18,349 bases of DNA from Opitutia bacterium UBA6410 (GTDB taxonomy: Bacteria; Verrucomicrobiota; Verrucomicrobiia; Opitutales; Intestinicryptomonadaceae), in the NCBI GenBank assembly GCA_002437405.1, contig DJPO01000004.1, positions 1 through 18,349 of the forward strand, given 5' to 3'. Made by a program: the position numbers and the translations under genes. Positions 1-8,008 of this stretch are shown here, piece by piece (position 1 is the stretch's first letter; the number at the start of each line of letters is the position of its first letter). The notes beneath the pieces were generated by a model. It did no database searches and was not told where the DNA came from. It was given only the letters and a program-made list of their open reading frames with translations.

Positions 1-665
1 GCAACCGCCCTGCTTTCGGGGCGCGGCACGAGCTTCAGCCACGCCTCGCCGACAACGCCCAGTGTGCCCTCCGAGCCTATAAAAAAATCCTTTAGATTCA
101 GCCCCGTCGAAAATTTTTTCAGCGCGCGCCCGCAGTCCAGCCTGCGCCCGTCGGGCAGATACGCAGTCAGGGCGTAGACGTTTTCGCGCGTGTTGCCGTA
201 CTTTGCGGCACGCAATCCGCCCGCATTGCAGGAGATGTTCCCGCCAATCGTCGAAAATTTGTGCGACGACGGGTCGGGCGCATACATAAGCCCGTGCTTC
301 GCCGCCTGCGCGTCTACCTGCGCCGTTATCGCCCCCGCCCCAACGTGCGCGACGCGCTCGGCGGGTTGGATTTCGATGAAGTCGATTTTGGAGAGGTCGA
401 GGACAATCGAGCCGCGCACGGGCACGCAACCGCCCGCGCAGCCCGTTCCCGCCCCGCGCGGAGTTATCGGCACTTTGAATTGCGAGGCAATCTCCAGCGT
501 TTTCGCGATGTCTCCGCCATTATGCGCGTACACGCGCAGAGCGGGCATAAAGCTGTAGCGCGAGTGGTCGAGCGAGGCGTAAAAGAGGTCGTCGCGTTCT
601 TGGGAGCAGTCCAAGCCCGCCGCTTTTACGGCGTCCGTCGCGCGGGTTATGTCGGCGTCGGGCAT
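1..665 (-). CDS. GlcD-type FAD-binding oxidase (D-lactate dehydrogenase / glycolate oxidase subunit family), 3' end outside window
   Basis: I translated the minus strand by hand from an ATG at 665-663. The frame stays open to base 1, giving 221 residues of the N-terminal FAD-binding half. Visible motifs are the PP-loop PRGAGTGCAGGCVP (residues 69-82), which holds FAD pyrophosphate, then DPSSHKFSTIGGNI (131-144), CNAGG (146-150) and GSEGTLGV (197-204). These are hallmarks of the FAD_binding_4 fold in GlcD, D-lactate dehydrogenases and their relatives. Such enzymes oxidise D-2-hydroxy acids to 2-oxo acids and pass electrons to quinone or a partner subunit. The substrate-specific C-terminal domain, and any fused Fe-S domain, lie outside the window, so D-lactate, glycolate and other substrates cannot be separated. 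The start is 4 bp beyond the ptsI stop, with no clear Shine-Dalgarno site, suggesting it is the distal gene of the same operon. Confidence 0.88.
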   Translation of the reverse strand, partial: MPDADITRATDAVKAAGLDCSQERDDLFYASLDHSRYSFMPALRVYAHNGGDIAKTLEIASQFKVPITPRGAGTGCAGGCVPVRGSIVLDLSKIDFIEIQPAERVAHVGAGAITAQVDAQAAKHGLMYAPDPSSHKFSTIGGNISCNAGGLRAAKYGNTRENVYALTAYLPDGRRLDCGRALKKFSTGLNLKDFFIGSEGTLGVVGEAWLKLVPRPESRAV

Positions 666-669
666 AGCG

Positions 670-2445
670 TTATTTAAGGAAACGTTCGAGAGCTTCGTAG
701 TGGAATGAACGCAGGCGGCTGGCGATGTTGCGCGAGCGTTTCAGCGTCAGAATTTCGTCGCGCAAAGCCTTCGCCTTTTCAATCGGGACTTTCCGCAGGA
801 GGAATTTGATTTCGCTAACCGACTTTGCGGACATACTGAATTCCGTGACGCCCATACCCAAGAGAAGCGGGGCGAAAATCGGGTCGGCGGCGATTTCTCC
901 GCAGACGCAAACGGGGATTCCCGCCTTTTGCCCAGCCGAGACGACCATATCGAGGGTGCGGATTACGGCGGGGTGAGTGGGTTCGTAAAGATTTGCGACC
1001 AAATCGTTTACGCGGTCTACCGCGAGCAGGTACTGGATTAAGTCGTTAGTGCCCACGCTTATGAAATCGCATTCGGACGCGATTATGTCGGCGGTCAGAG
1101 CCGCGCTCGGCACTTCAATCATCGCGCCGATTTCAATGTTTTCGTCGTACGGAACGGACTGCTTTTTCAGCTCCGACTTCGCCTGTTCGACGAGCAGGCG
1201 CGTCTTTTCGACCTCGCGAATCGAGCTTATCATCGGCAGGAGGATTTTGACTTTGCCGTACGCGCTCGCGCGCAGAATCGCCCGCAGTTGCGTCAAAAAG
1301 GTGTCCTTGTGGTCGAGGCAAAAACGTATTGCCCGATAGCCCATAAACGGATTTTCCTCCTTGTTTACGCTCTTCATCAGGCTGAGATTTTTGTCGCCGC
1401 CCAAGTCGAGCGTGCGAATTACGACGGGCTTGCCGCGCGCCGCCAGAGCAGCGTCGCGGTACTGCTTGAACTGGGCTTCCTCGTCGGGGAACGTACCGAA
1501 CGACATAAAAAAGTTTTCGGTTCGGAAAAGACCGACCCCGTCGCAGCAGTTCATCGCAAAGTCGGTGATGTCGTCGGGCGAGCTGATGTTTATTTCCATC
1601 GAGAACGCGCGGCCGTCGGGCGTTACGGACGGGTACGGAAGCGAAGTCGCGTACAGTGCCTCGACCTCCTTTTGCGCCGACTCAAGCTCGGTGTAGTGCG
1701 AAAGCGTGCGCTCGGACGGGTTGATGACGAGCATACCGTTGTACCCGTCCACCAGCAACATATCGCCGGTCGAAACCTTGTCGGCGACTTCGGGAATCCC
1801 GACTATGCACGGAATGCCGAGCGAGCGCGAGAGAATCGCCGTGTGGCTTGTCTGCGAGCCTTTTTCGGTGACAATCGCCAAAATTTTGCTCTTGTCCACG
1901 AGCGCGAAATCGGCGGGCGCGAAATCCGAACTTACGAGAATGAGTGGGTCGCTAAGCGCGCCTATTTTGGAGGTCTGAACCCCCAGCATATTGCCGAGCA
2001 CGCGCCGCGAGACGTCCTTGAAGTCGGCGATGCGCTCTTTAATATAGGGGTCGTCGATTTTTTCGAACGCGTCGATGAACTTGTTGATTACCGACGAATA
2101 GCAGTACTCGATGTTGTAGTTTTTCTCGTTGAACATCGAGAGCGTTTCCTGCATTACCGCAACGTCCTCGAGAACGAGAATGTGGGCGTCGAAAATGGCG
2201 GCTTCGGCGTCGCCGACCTTTTCGGAAAGCTCGTTTTTTACGTCGGTGATGTCCTTGCGCGTCTTTAGGATTGCGTCCTCGAAACGCTTAATTTCGGCGG
2301 GTTTGTCGGAGTCGCGGATTTCGTAGACGGGCGTCTCGAGCTCCTTGTGCAACAGGAGGAAAGCCTCGCCGTGCGCGATGCCCTTTGATACGGAAAAGCC
2401 CTTGATTTCGACTTCCCCCCGCTCTGTCGAATCTGTCTGGTTCAT
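670..2445 (-). CDS. ptsI: Phosphoenolpyruvate-protein phosphotransferase (PTS enzyme I)
   Basis: The product has 591 residues, a little longer than the usual 570-575, partly through a hydrophilic N-terminal leader. It matches enzyme I across its whole length. The N-terminal HPr-binding and phosphohistidine region has the active-site His201 in GSQTSHTAIL (196-205). The C-terminal PEP-binding TIM barrel carries GLFRTE (305-310), RTLDLGGDK (344-352), FMGYRAIR (367-374), MIEVPSA (442-448), SVGTNDL (463-469) and the catalytic Cys515 in CGEIAAD. In the family, this cytoplasmic enzyme takes phosphate from PEP onto the histidine and hands it to HPr. No HPr or enzyme II gene is present here, so the downstream relay (sugar uptake or purely regulatory) is unknown. 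It lies 30 bp after malQ and 4 bp before the FAD oxidase. No convincing Shine-Dalgarno site precedes the ATG. Confidence 0.96.
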   Translation of the reverse strand: MNQTDSTERGEVEIKGFSVSKGIAHGEAFLLLHKELETPVYEIRDSDKPAEIKRFEDAILKTRKDITDVKNELSEKVGDAEAAIFDAHILVLEDVAVMQETLSMFNEKNYNIEYCYSSVINKFIDAFEKIDDPYIKERIADFKDVSRRVLGNMLGVQTSKIGALSDPLILVSSDFAPADFALVDKSKILAIVTEKGSQTSHTAILSRSLGIPCIVGIPEVADKVSTGDMLLVDGYNGMLVINPSERTLSHYTELESAQKEVEALYATSLPYPSVTPDGRAFSMEINISSPDDITDFAMNCCDGVGLFRTENFFMSFGTFPDEEAQFKQYRDAALAARGKPVVIRTLDLGGDKNLSLMKSVNKEENPFMGYRAIRFCLDHKDTFLTQLRAILRASAYGKVKILLPMISSIREVEKTRLLVEQAKSELKKQSVPYDENIEIGAMIEVPSAALTADIIASECDFISVGTNDLIQYLLAVDRVNDLVANLYEPTHPAVIRTLDMVVSAGQKAGIPVCVCGEIAADPIFAPLLLGMGVTEFSMSAKSVSEIKFLLRKVPIEKAKALRDEILTLKRSRNIASRLRSFHYEALERFLK

Positions 2446-2475
2446 CTTTAAAATCGGAGTTTTAGACCCGTCCCC

Positions 2476-4020
2476 CTAAATTTCAACACATTTTTTCGCG
2501 GATTTGCGCAACCTGCCCGAAAGCTCCATAATGCTGCGCAGGTACGGGACATTCAGACGCTCGACGCTCTCGAGTTGTTCTGGCAAAAGCCTCCACTGCC
2601 AGTTCCCGCAGGGAGCTCCGGGGGTATTCGTGCGGCACTCCGCCCCAAGCCCCGCGATGTCCTGCATCGGGAAGACTGCCATCTCGGCGACGCTCATCAT
2701 CACCCCGTGAATCATATCCCAATTCGGGCAGTCGCCCGACGCGCGGAAGTAGCGGCGGAACTCGTCCTTTTCGGATTCCGACGCCTGAGCGTACCAACCG
2801 CAGGAAGTGTTGTTATCGTGCGTGCCAGTATAGTAAACACATTCGCGCTTGATGTTGTGGGGCAGATACGGATTTTCCGAGCCGCCGCCGAACGCGAACT
2901 GCAAAACCGCCATTGCGGGGATTTTTAATTCGTCGCGCAGCGCGTACGCCGCCTTGGAAAGAAGCCCCAAGTCTTCCGCGACAAACCTGCCCTTGGGAAA
3001 GCGTTTGCGAAGCTCTGCGAAGAAATCGACCCCCGGGCCTTTTTTCATCGAACCTTCGCGGGCGTCCTTCGCGTCCGCAGGAATCGCCCAGTAGTCGGCG
3101 AATCCCCTGAAGTGGTCGAAACGGATTACATCGAACATATCCAACGCCGCGCCGACGCGTTCGAACCAAAATTCGTACACGGCGTCCTTCGACTTTTTCC
3201 AGTCGTAGAGCGGATTGCCCCAAAGCTGCCCCGTCTCCGAAAAATAGTCGGGCGGGACTCCCGCGACGTTGGCGGGCATACCGTCGGGGCGCAAGTCGAA
3301 AAGCTCGGGCCTCTGCCAGACTTCAACGGAGTCGAGCGAGACGAAAATCGGAAGATCGCCGAAAATCCCGATTCCCAAGTCCTTGGCTTTCCTGCGGAAA
3401 TCGGCGTACTGCGAGAAGAACACCCACTGCCCGAATTTTACCGAGAAAGTTTCGTCGATGTCGGCGAGCTCGAGGCTCTGCTTTTTCGCTTCGGCGTATG
3501 TGCGGAAATTTTCCGCCCACTCATACCACGGCTTGCCGCCGAATTTGTGCTTGAGCGCCATAAAAAGCGAATACGGCTCGAGCCACTTTGCGTGCGATTT
3601 GCAAAAGCGCGCAAACGCCGCCTTCTGAAGCCCCGTCGCAGACTTCTGGAAGTTCTCCGCCGCCTTGCGCATAAGGTCGGGGATTATCGAGTAAATCGCC
3701 CCGAAGTCGCATTTTTCGCGCGGGAGGGACTCGAGCGGCGCGAGGTCGGAATAATCCAAAAATCCGTCCTTCGCGAGCTTCTCCAAGTCCGCAAAATATA
3801 TGTTGCCCGCAAACGCCGAAAACGACTGGTACGGCGAGTCGCCATACCCCGTTGGCCCGAGCGGGCAAATCTGCCAATACGAAAATCCGCTCTTGTCGAG
3901 GAAGTCGAAAAACGCGTCCGCAGCCGCCCCGACGTTGCCGATTCCCCAGCGCGACGGCAGGGACGAGATGTGCATAAACACGCCCGCCCCGCGCTTGCCA
4001 GACCATGAAAAATCTTTCAT
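2476..4020 (-). CDS. malQ: 4-alpha-glucanotransferase (amylomaltase, GH77)
   Basis: The product has 514 residues, the normal length for the short bacterial amylomaltase type without extra N-terminal carbohydrate-binding domains. GH77 motifs are in order: GDSPYQSFSAFAGN (60-73), GDLPIFVSLDSVEVW (221-235), GNPLYDW (268-274), then the catalytic triad. The triad is nucleophile Asp302 in RFDHFRGF, acid/base Glu349 in VAEDLG and transition-state stabiliser Asp402 in GTHDNN, matched to family positions. The enzyme transfers alpha-1,4-glucan segments between maltodextrins and releases glucose, in the cytoplasm, during maltodextrin or glycogen turnover. There is no signal peptide. The ATG is 9 bp after the upstream amidotransferase stop, and ptsI follows 30 bp later. 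This places malQ in the middle of a minus-strand operon, close to a phosphotransferase that could sense glycolytic PEP. Confidence 0.96.
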   Translation of the reverse strand: MKDFSWSGKRGAGVFMHISSLPSRWGIGNVGAAADAFFDFLDKSGFSYWQICPLGPTGYGDSPYQSFSAFAGNIYFADLEKLAKDGFLDYSDLAPLESLPREKCDFGAIYSIIPDLMRKAAENFQKSATGLQKAAFARFCKSHAKWLEPYSLFMALKHKFGGKPWYEWAENFRTYAEAKKQSLELADIDETFSVKFGQWVFFSQYADFRRKAKDLGIGIFGDLPIFVSLDSVEVWQRPELFDLRPDGMPANVAGVPPDYFSETGQLWGNPLYDWKKSKDAVYEFWFERVGAALDMFDVIRFDHFRGFADYWAIPADAKDAREGSMKKGPGVDFFAELRKRFPKGRFVAEDLGLLSKAAYALRDELKIPAMAVLQFAFGGGSENPYLPHNIKRECVYYTGTHDNNTSCGWYAQASESEKDEFRRYFRASGDCPNWDMIHGVMMSVAEMAVFPMQDIAGLGAECRTNTPGAPCGNWQWRLLPEQLESVERLNVPYLRSIMELSGRLRKSAKKCVEI

Positions 4021-4029
4021 CGCAGTATA

Positions 4030-5943
4030 TTAGTAGCTACGGCCTTCGCGGTTTTCGTAGTAGTTGATGAACGCCTTGTTCAGGACTGCGAAGCCGCCGG
4101 GGGTCGGATAATTGCCCGTGAAGTACCAGTCGCCCGTGCAGGAGGTTATCGCCTTGTGGAGGTTGTCGATTGTCTGGTAGACGACTTCCAGTTCGCCGTC
4201 CCACGCGACGTGCGGGCGGACGAGCTCGGCGATTTTCTTGGAAATGCACTCGTCGGTAAACGGCTCGTAAATCATCTTGACGTAGTTCTTGATTTCCGAA
4301 GCGGGCTTGTCCTTCTGCGAGCAGCAGAGGCGGTAGACCTCCTTTATAAGCTCGGAGTTTCCGCTTTCCTTCAGCAGTTTGATTGCGGCTTGGAATGCGA
4401 TGAACTTGCCGATTTCGCTCATATCGATACCGTAGCAGTCGGGATAGCGGATTTGCGGAGCCGTGGAGGCTATCACGATTTTCTTGGGATTGATGCGGCT
4501 TAGAATGCGCAAAATCTGCTGCTGGAGGGTCGTGCCGCGGACGATGGAGTCGTCGAGGCAGACGAGGGTGTCCTTGTGGGTTACGACGCCGTAGGTGATG
4601 TCGTAGACGTGGGAGGCAAGCGACATTCTGTCCTTTTCCTGCGAAATGAACGTGCGCAGCTTGATGTCCTTGTGGACGATTTTCTCGCCGCGCGGCCAGT
4701 TGTCGAGAATCAGCGAATCCAAAAATTCGTCGGAAAAATCCTTACCCTCTTCGACCGCCTTGACGAGCTCCTTTTTAACCTGCGCCCTGCGAATCATACG
4801 CAGGCCGTGCAGCATTCCGTAGTAGGCGATTTCGGCGGTATTGGGGATATAGCTGAAGACGCTGTTTTTGAAATCCCTGCCGATGCTTTCGTAGAGCCTC
4901 GGGCAGAGCAGACGCCCGAGAGCCTTGCGCTCGGAGTAGATTTCGGGGTCGTTCCCGCGCGAAAAATAGATGCGCTCGAAGGTGCAGGATTTGCGTTCGC
5001 CTGCGGGCTTGTAGGGCTGCTCGTAGCAGGTGCCGTCGCTCTTGATGACGAACACGTTGCCTGGGGCGACTTCCTTGACGTCTTCGGCGTTGGCTTCGAA
5101 AACCGTCATGAGCGGAACGCGCTCGGAGGCGAATGCGACGATTTCGTCGTTTTTAATATAGAAGCACGGGCGGATTCCGTGGGCGTCGCGCAAAACGAAT
5201 GCATCGCCGTTGCCGATTGCCCCCGCAATTGTGTAGCCGCCGTCCCAGTTTTTCGCCGCGTTGCTTACGATTCGCAGCGGGCTGAGACGCTCGTTCATCA
5301 TTCGCAAAATGTCTTCCCCAGCGACCCCTTCGTCGCGCAGATGGCGGTAGATTTCGCCGTGCTCGATGTCCAAATGGAAGGATATTTCCTCCAAAATCGC
5401 CTGAGTGTCGGTGCTGAAAACGGGGTGTATGCCGCGCTGAATCAGCGCCTTTTGGAGCTCCTCGGTATTGGTGATGTTGAAGTTGCCAACAAGCATCAGA
5501 TTGCGCGCGGGCCAAGTGCTCTTTCTCGCGAACGGGTGGCAGGTGTTTTTGTCGTACGAGCCGCTCGTGCCGTAGCGCAAGTGCCCGATGAGCAGTTCCG
5601 CCGCGTAGTCGAAGTTGCTTTTTACGGTCTCGGGGAATTCGGGGTGGATTACCCCCGCCTTGACCTTTTCGTTATAGATATTCAGCTGGTCGGCGAAGAT
5701 TTCCGCCAATCCGTTCGGGTGGGCGTTGCGTTCGCGGAAGATGTAGTTTTCGCCGGGGGGGACGCCTATCTTGACCGCGCCGATTCCCGCGCCGTCCTGC
5801 CCTCTGTTGTGCTGCTTTTCCATGAGCAGAAAAAGCTTGTTGAAGCCGTACAGGGGCGTGCCGTACTTTTCCTGATAATATCTCAGGGGTTTGAGAAGTC
5901 TGATTACGGCAATGCCGCATTCGTGTTTGATAGGGTCGCTCAT
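4030..5943 (-). CDS. Amidophosphoribosyltransferase-like protein (PurF family), unusually long form
   Basis: The product has 637 residues, against about 470-510 for ordinary PurF. The N-terminal class II glutamine amidotransferase half starts with a short propeptide; Cys9 (HECGIAV) would be the nucleophile after processing. It keeps QHNRGQDGAGIG (44-55), GHLRYGTSG (120-128) and NFNITN (154-159) as divergent forms of the family boxes. The phosphoribosyltransferase half has YFSRGNDPEIYSERK (326-340), RTFISQEKDR (430-439) and an intact PRPP loop LDDSIVRGTT (463-472). About 50 extra residues sit between the first two, and about 100 extra C-terminal residues carry CTGDWYFTGNYPTPGG (602-617). Canonical PurF makes 5-phosphoribosylamine from PRPP and glutamine, the first step of purine synthesis. 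From memory, long forms like this occur beside a normal PurF in Bacteroidota, so the role may differ. It is first in a cluster with malQ, ptsI and an FAD oxidase. Confidence 0.85.
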   Translation of the reverse strand: MSDPIKHECGIAVIRLLKPLRYYQEKYGTPLYGFNKLFLLMEKQHNRGQDGAGIGAVKIGVPPGENYIFRERNAHPNGLAEIFADQLNIYNEKVKAGVIHPEFPETVKSNFDYAAELLIGHLRYGTSGSYDKNTCHPFARKSTWPARNLMLVGNFNITNTEELQKALIQRGIHPVFSTDTQAILEEISFHLDIEHGEIYRHLRDEGVAGEDILRMMNERLSPLRIVSNAAKNWDGGYTIAGAIGNGDAFVLRDAHGIRPCFYIKNDEIVAFASERVPLMTVFEANAEDVKEVAPGNVFVIKSDGTCYEQPYKPAGERKSCTFERIYFSRGNDPEIYSERKALGRLLCPRLYESIGRDFKNSVFSYIPNTAEIAYYGMLHGLRMIRRAQVKKELVKAVEEGKDFSDEFLDSLILDNWPRGEKIVHKDIKLRTFISQEKDRMSLASHVYDITYGVVTHKDTLVCLDDSIVRGTTLQQQILRILSRINPKKIVIASTAPQIRYPDCYGIDMSEIGKFIAFQAAIKLLKESGNSELIKEVYRLCCSQKDKPASEIKNYVKMIYEPFTDECISKKIAELVRPHVAWDGELEVVYQTIDNLHKAITSCTGDWYFTGNYPTPGGFAVLNKAFINYYENREGRSY

Positions 5944-5975
5944 ATGGAGAATTCGGAAATATTTTTATTACGGCA

Positions 5976-6003
5976 ATAATCTCGAACGAATAAATTTTGG
6001 CAA
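5976..6003 (-). promoter_or_regulatory. Candidate sigma-70-type promoter for the purF-like/malQ/ptsI cluster
   Basis: Read on the minus strand, TTGCCA (6003-5998, five of six consensus -35 bases) is followed after 16 bp by GATTAT (5981-5976, four of six -10 bases). Transcription would start near 5969, leaving a leader of about 26 bases before the ATG at 5943. The gap between typA and the purF-like gene is 115 bp and has a locally AT-rich core, which fits a promoter. Promoter rules for this lineage are not known to me, so this is a pattern match only. Confidence 0.4.
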
Positions 6004-6010
6004 GCCAAAA
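5995..6010. repeat. Perfect 16-bp dyad overlapping the candidate -35 box
   Basis: The plus strand reads TTTTGGCAAGCCAAAA, with 7-bp arms TTTTGGC and GCCAAAA around a 2-bp centre. It covers the proposed -35 hexamer of the minus-strand promoter, the usual position for a repressor operator. As RNA it would form only a 6-bp stem with a 4-base loop. On the minus strand it is followed by a short AT-rich stretch rather than a clean U tract, so a terminator for typA is a weaker reading. Confidence 0.4.
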
Positions 6011-6058
6011 GCAACACACGCCCTGTCGACGCGGGTCGGGGCGCGCGCGGCGCGGGCG

Positions 6059-7894
6059 TCAGATACCCAGCTTGCCCTCCTTCTTTTCGGTTCGGATACG
6101 GGTGTTGATGTCCAAAATGCGCTTGCGCATTCTTATGTGGTGGGGAGTCGCCTCCACCAGCTCGTCCGCGCCGATGTACTCAATCGCCCTTTCGAGCGAG
6201 AAGACCACGGGCGGCGTGAGGGGAATGGTGGCGTCCTTGCCCGCCGAGCGGATATTCGTCAAATGCTTTTCGCGGCAGGGATTTACGGGAATGTCCACAG
6301 CGCGCGGATTTTCGCCGACGATTTCGCCCGCGTAGACCTGATCCTGCGGGGAGATGAAAAGCCGCCCGCGCTCCTCAAGCCCGAGTATCGCATAGCGGCT
6401 GGCGACTCCGTTTTCCATCGAAACGAGCCTGCCCATTCGGTTGTCGGAGATTTCCCCCGCGAACGGCGCGTACTTGCTGAACAGGTGCGAGAAAACCCCG
6501 TGCCCCGAGGTGATGTTCACCAGCTGGAACTCGAAGCCGATAATCCCGCGCGTGGGAATCTGCGCCCCGAAATGCGTGCGCCCGCCGACGGTTTCCATTG
6601 ACTCGATTTGCGCGCGCCTCGCCGACAGAAGCTTTAATATTGCGCTCGTGTTTTCCTCGGGGACTTCGACGAAAATCGTCTCGAACGGCTCGAGAACCGC
6701 CCCGTTTTCGTCCTTTTTCAAGATGACCTTGGGGCGCGAGACGCTCATTTCGTAGTTTTCGCGGCGCATTGTCTCGACCAAAACGGCGATTTGCATTGCG
6801 CCTCTTGCGGAAATCGAAAATACGCCAGCCTTGTCGGTGTCCTCGACTTTAATCGAGATGTTCGTGCGCATTTCGCGCATAAGGCGGTCGCGGATTACGC
6901 GGGAGGTTACGTTTTTGCCGTCCTGCCCCAAGAGGGGGCTGTCGTTAATCGAAATTTCCATTGAAATCGTGGGAGGGTCGATTGCCACAAACGGCAGCGG
7001 CTCGGCCTCCTCCGACGCGCACAGGGTCTCACCGATGTCTACGTTGTCGAAGCCCGCCACGCCGACGATGTTGCCCGCAATGCCCTCGGCGGAGTCCTGA
7101 GTCGCCAAGTCGGAGTACTCGAAAACGCGCGAGACCGCCCCCTTGAAGCGTTCGCCGTCGCCCTTGACGAGCCAAACCGTGTCGCCCTTTCTGACGACCC
7201 CCGACGAAATCTTGCCGATTGCGACCCTGCCGACGTAGTTGTCCCAGCCGATGTTCGAGACGAGCATTTTGAATTCTCCGCCGCTGTCGGCGTCGCTCGG
7301 GGCGGGAATGTATTTTATTATTTTCTCCAAAAGCGGGGTGCAGTCCTTGCGCTCGCCGTCCGGCTCGTCCATAAAATATCCGTCCTTCGCCGAGCCGTAG
7401 ACAAACGGGGCGTCGAACTGCTCGTCCGTCGCGCCCAAGTCGAGAAGGAGCTCGAGAACCTTGTCGCGGACGCCGAGCGGGTCGGCGTAGGGGCGGTCGA
7501 TTTTGTTTACGACGACAATGGGCTTCAAGCCCTCCTTCAAAGCCTTGCGCAACACAAAACGCGTCTGAGCCTGCGGCCCTTCCTGCGCGTCGACGACCAG
7601 CAATACGCCGTCCACCATTTTCATAACGCGCTCGACCTCCCCGCCGAAGTCGGCGTGTCCGGGGGTGTCCACTATATTTATAGTGTAGCCGCGCCACTGA
7701 ATCGAAGTGTTTTTTGCGCGGATTGTAATGCCCTTTTCGCGCTCCAAGTCCATGGAGTCCATGGCGCGGTCTTGGACGACCTGATTGTCGCGGTATGCGC
7801 CGCCGGCCTGTAAAAGTTGGTCAACAAGAGTGGTTTTGCCGTGGTCGACGTGCGCGATTATGGCAAGATTCCTAAACTTAATGGATTGTTGCAT
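6059..7894 (-). CDS. typA: Ribosome-associated translational GTPase TypA/BipA
   Basis: The product has 611 residues from the ATG at 7894, the usual family length. A TTG 15 bp upstream (7909) would add five residues, but the ATG puts the N terminus where the family normally starts. GTPase motifs are G1 AHVDHGKT (14-21), switch GITI (55-58), G3 DTPGH (76-80) and G4 NKID (130-133). They are followed by EF-G-like beta-barrel domains and the TypA-specific C-terminal domain, including TPPVVFSLERAIEYIG, ATPHHIRMRKR and a basic tail. BipA binds the 70S ribosome near the EF-G site. In other bacteria it supports 50S assembly and growth in cold and other stress, including low pH. It stands alone, divergent from the RsbU-type gene and separated from the next minus-strand gene by 115 bp. 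There is no evident Shine-Dalgarno site. Confidence 0.96.
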   Translation of the reverse strand: MQQSIKFRNLAIIAHVDHGKTTLVDQLLQAGGAYRDNQVVQDRAMDSMDLEREKGITIRAKNTSIQWRGYTINIVDTPGHADFGGEVERVMKMVDGVLLVVDAQEGPQAQTRFVLRKALKEGLKPIVVVNKIDRPYADPLGVRDKVLELLLDLGATDEQFDAPFVYGSAKDGYFMDEPDGERKDCTPLLEKIIKYIPAPSDADSGGEFKMLVSNIGWDNYVGRVAIGKISSGVVRKGDTVWLVKGDGERFKGAVSRVFEYSDLATQDSAEGIAGNIVGVAGFDNVDIGETLCASEEAEPLPFVAIDPPTISMEISINDSPLLGQDGKNVTSRVIRDRLMREMRTNISIKVEDTDKAGVFSISARGAMQIAVLVETMRRENYEMSVSRPKVILKKDENGAVLEPFETIFVEVPEENTSAILKLLSARRAQIESMETVGGRTHFGAQIPTRGIIGFEFQLVNITSGHGVFSHLFSKYAPFAGEISDNRMGRLVSMENGVASRYAILGLEERGRLFISPQDQVYAGEIVGENPRAVDIPVNPCREKHLTNIRSAGKDATIPLTPPVVFSLERAIEYIGADELVEATPHHIRMRKRILDINTRIRTEKKEGKLGI

Positions 7895-8008
7895 ATCCGA
7901 ATCCAACAACCGCGCAACGATAAAGTCAACAGAAATACCGCGCGGGCGGCACTTCCTCGCGCCTTTTTTTGTTGCATTGCCTTTGTTTTAATCGGATATT
8001 GGGAACGT
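7895..8008. promoter_or_regulatory. Divergent intergenic region between typA and the rsbU-type gene
   Basis: These 114 bp must carry the start signals for two divergent units. On the minus strand, TTGACT (7929-7924) resembles a -35 box, with a weak TTGGAT 17 bp further on, close to the typA start. On the plus strand, TTGCAT (7973-7978) and GATATT (7995-8000) are 16 bp apart, but the second lies only 8 bp before the ATG, so any transcript would be nearly leaderless. Neither pair is convincing. The interval also holds a GC-rich block (about 7938-7962) followed by a T run. I see no gene or clear dyad in it. Confidence 0.3.

Noticed and set aside
1288..2268. Plus-strand frame of 326 codons opposite ptsI
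   Set aside because: It is a shadow of ptsI, with an arginine/valine-rich translation without motifs.
3112..4008. Plus-strand frame of 298 codons opposite malQ
   Set aside because: It is a shadow of malQ; the real gene has the GH77 catalytic triad on the other strand.
4576..5979. Long plus-strand open frame opposite the purF-like gene
   Set aside because: It is antisense to a gene with clear family motifs, its translation has no recognisable domain, and such frames are expected opposite GC-rich codons.
7817..8008. N-terminal extension of the RsbU-type protein
   Set aside because: The frame is open, but the extra 64 residues overlap the start of typA in antisense, contain no domain, and the receiver domain begins right after the ATG at 8009.
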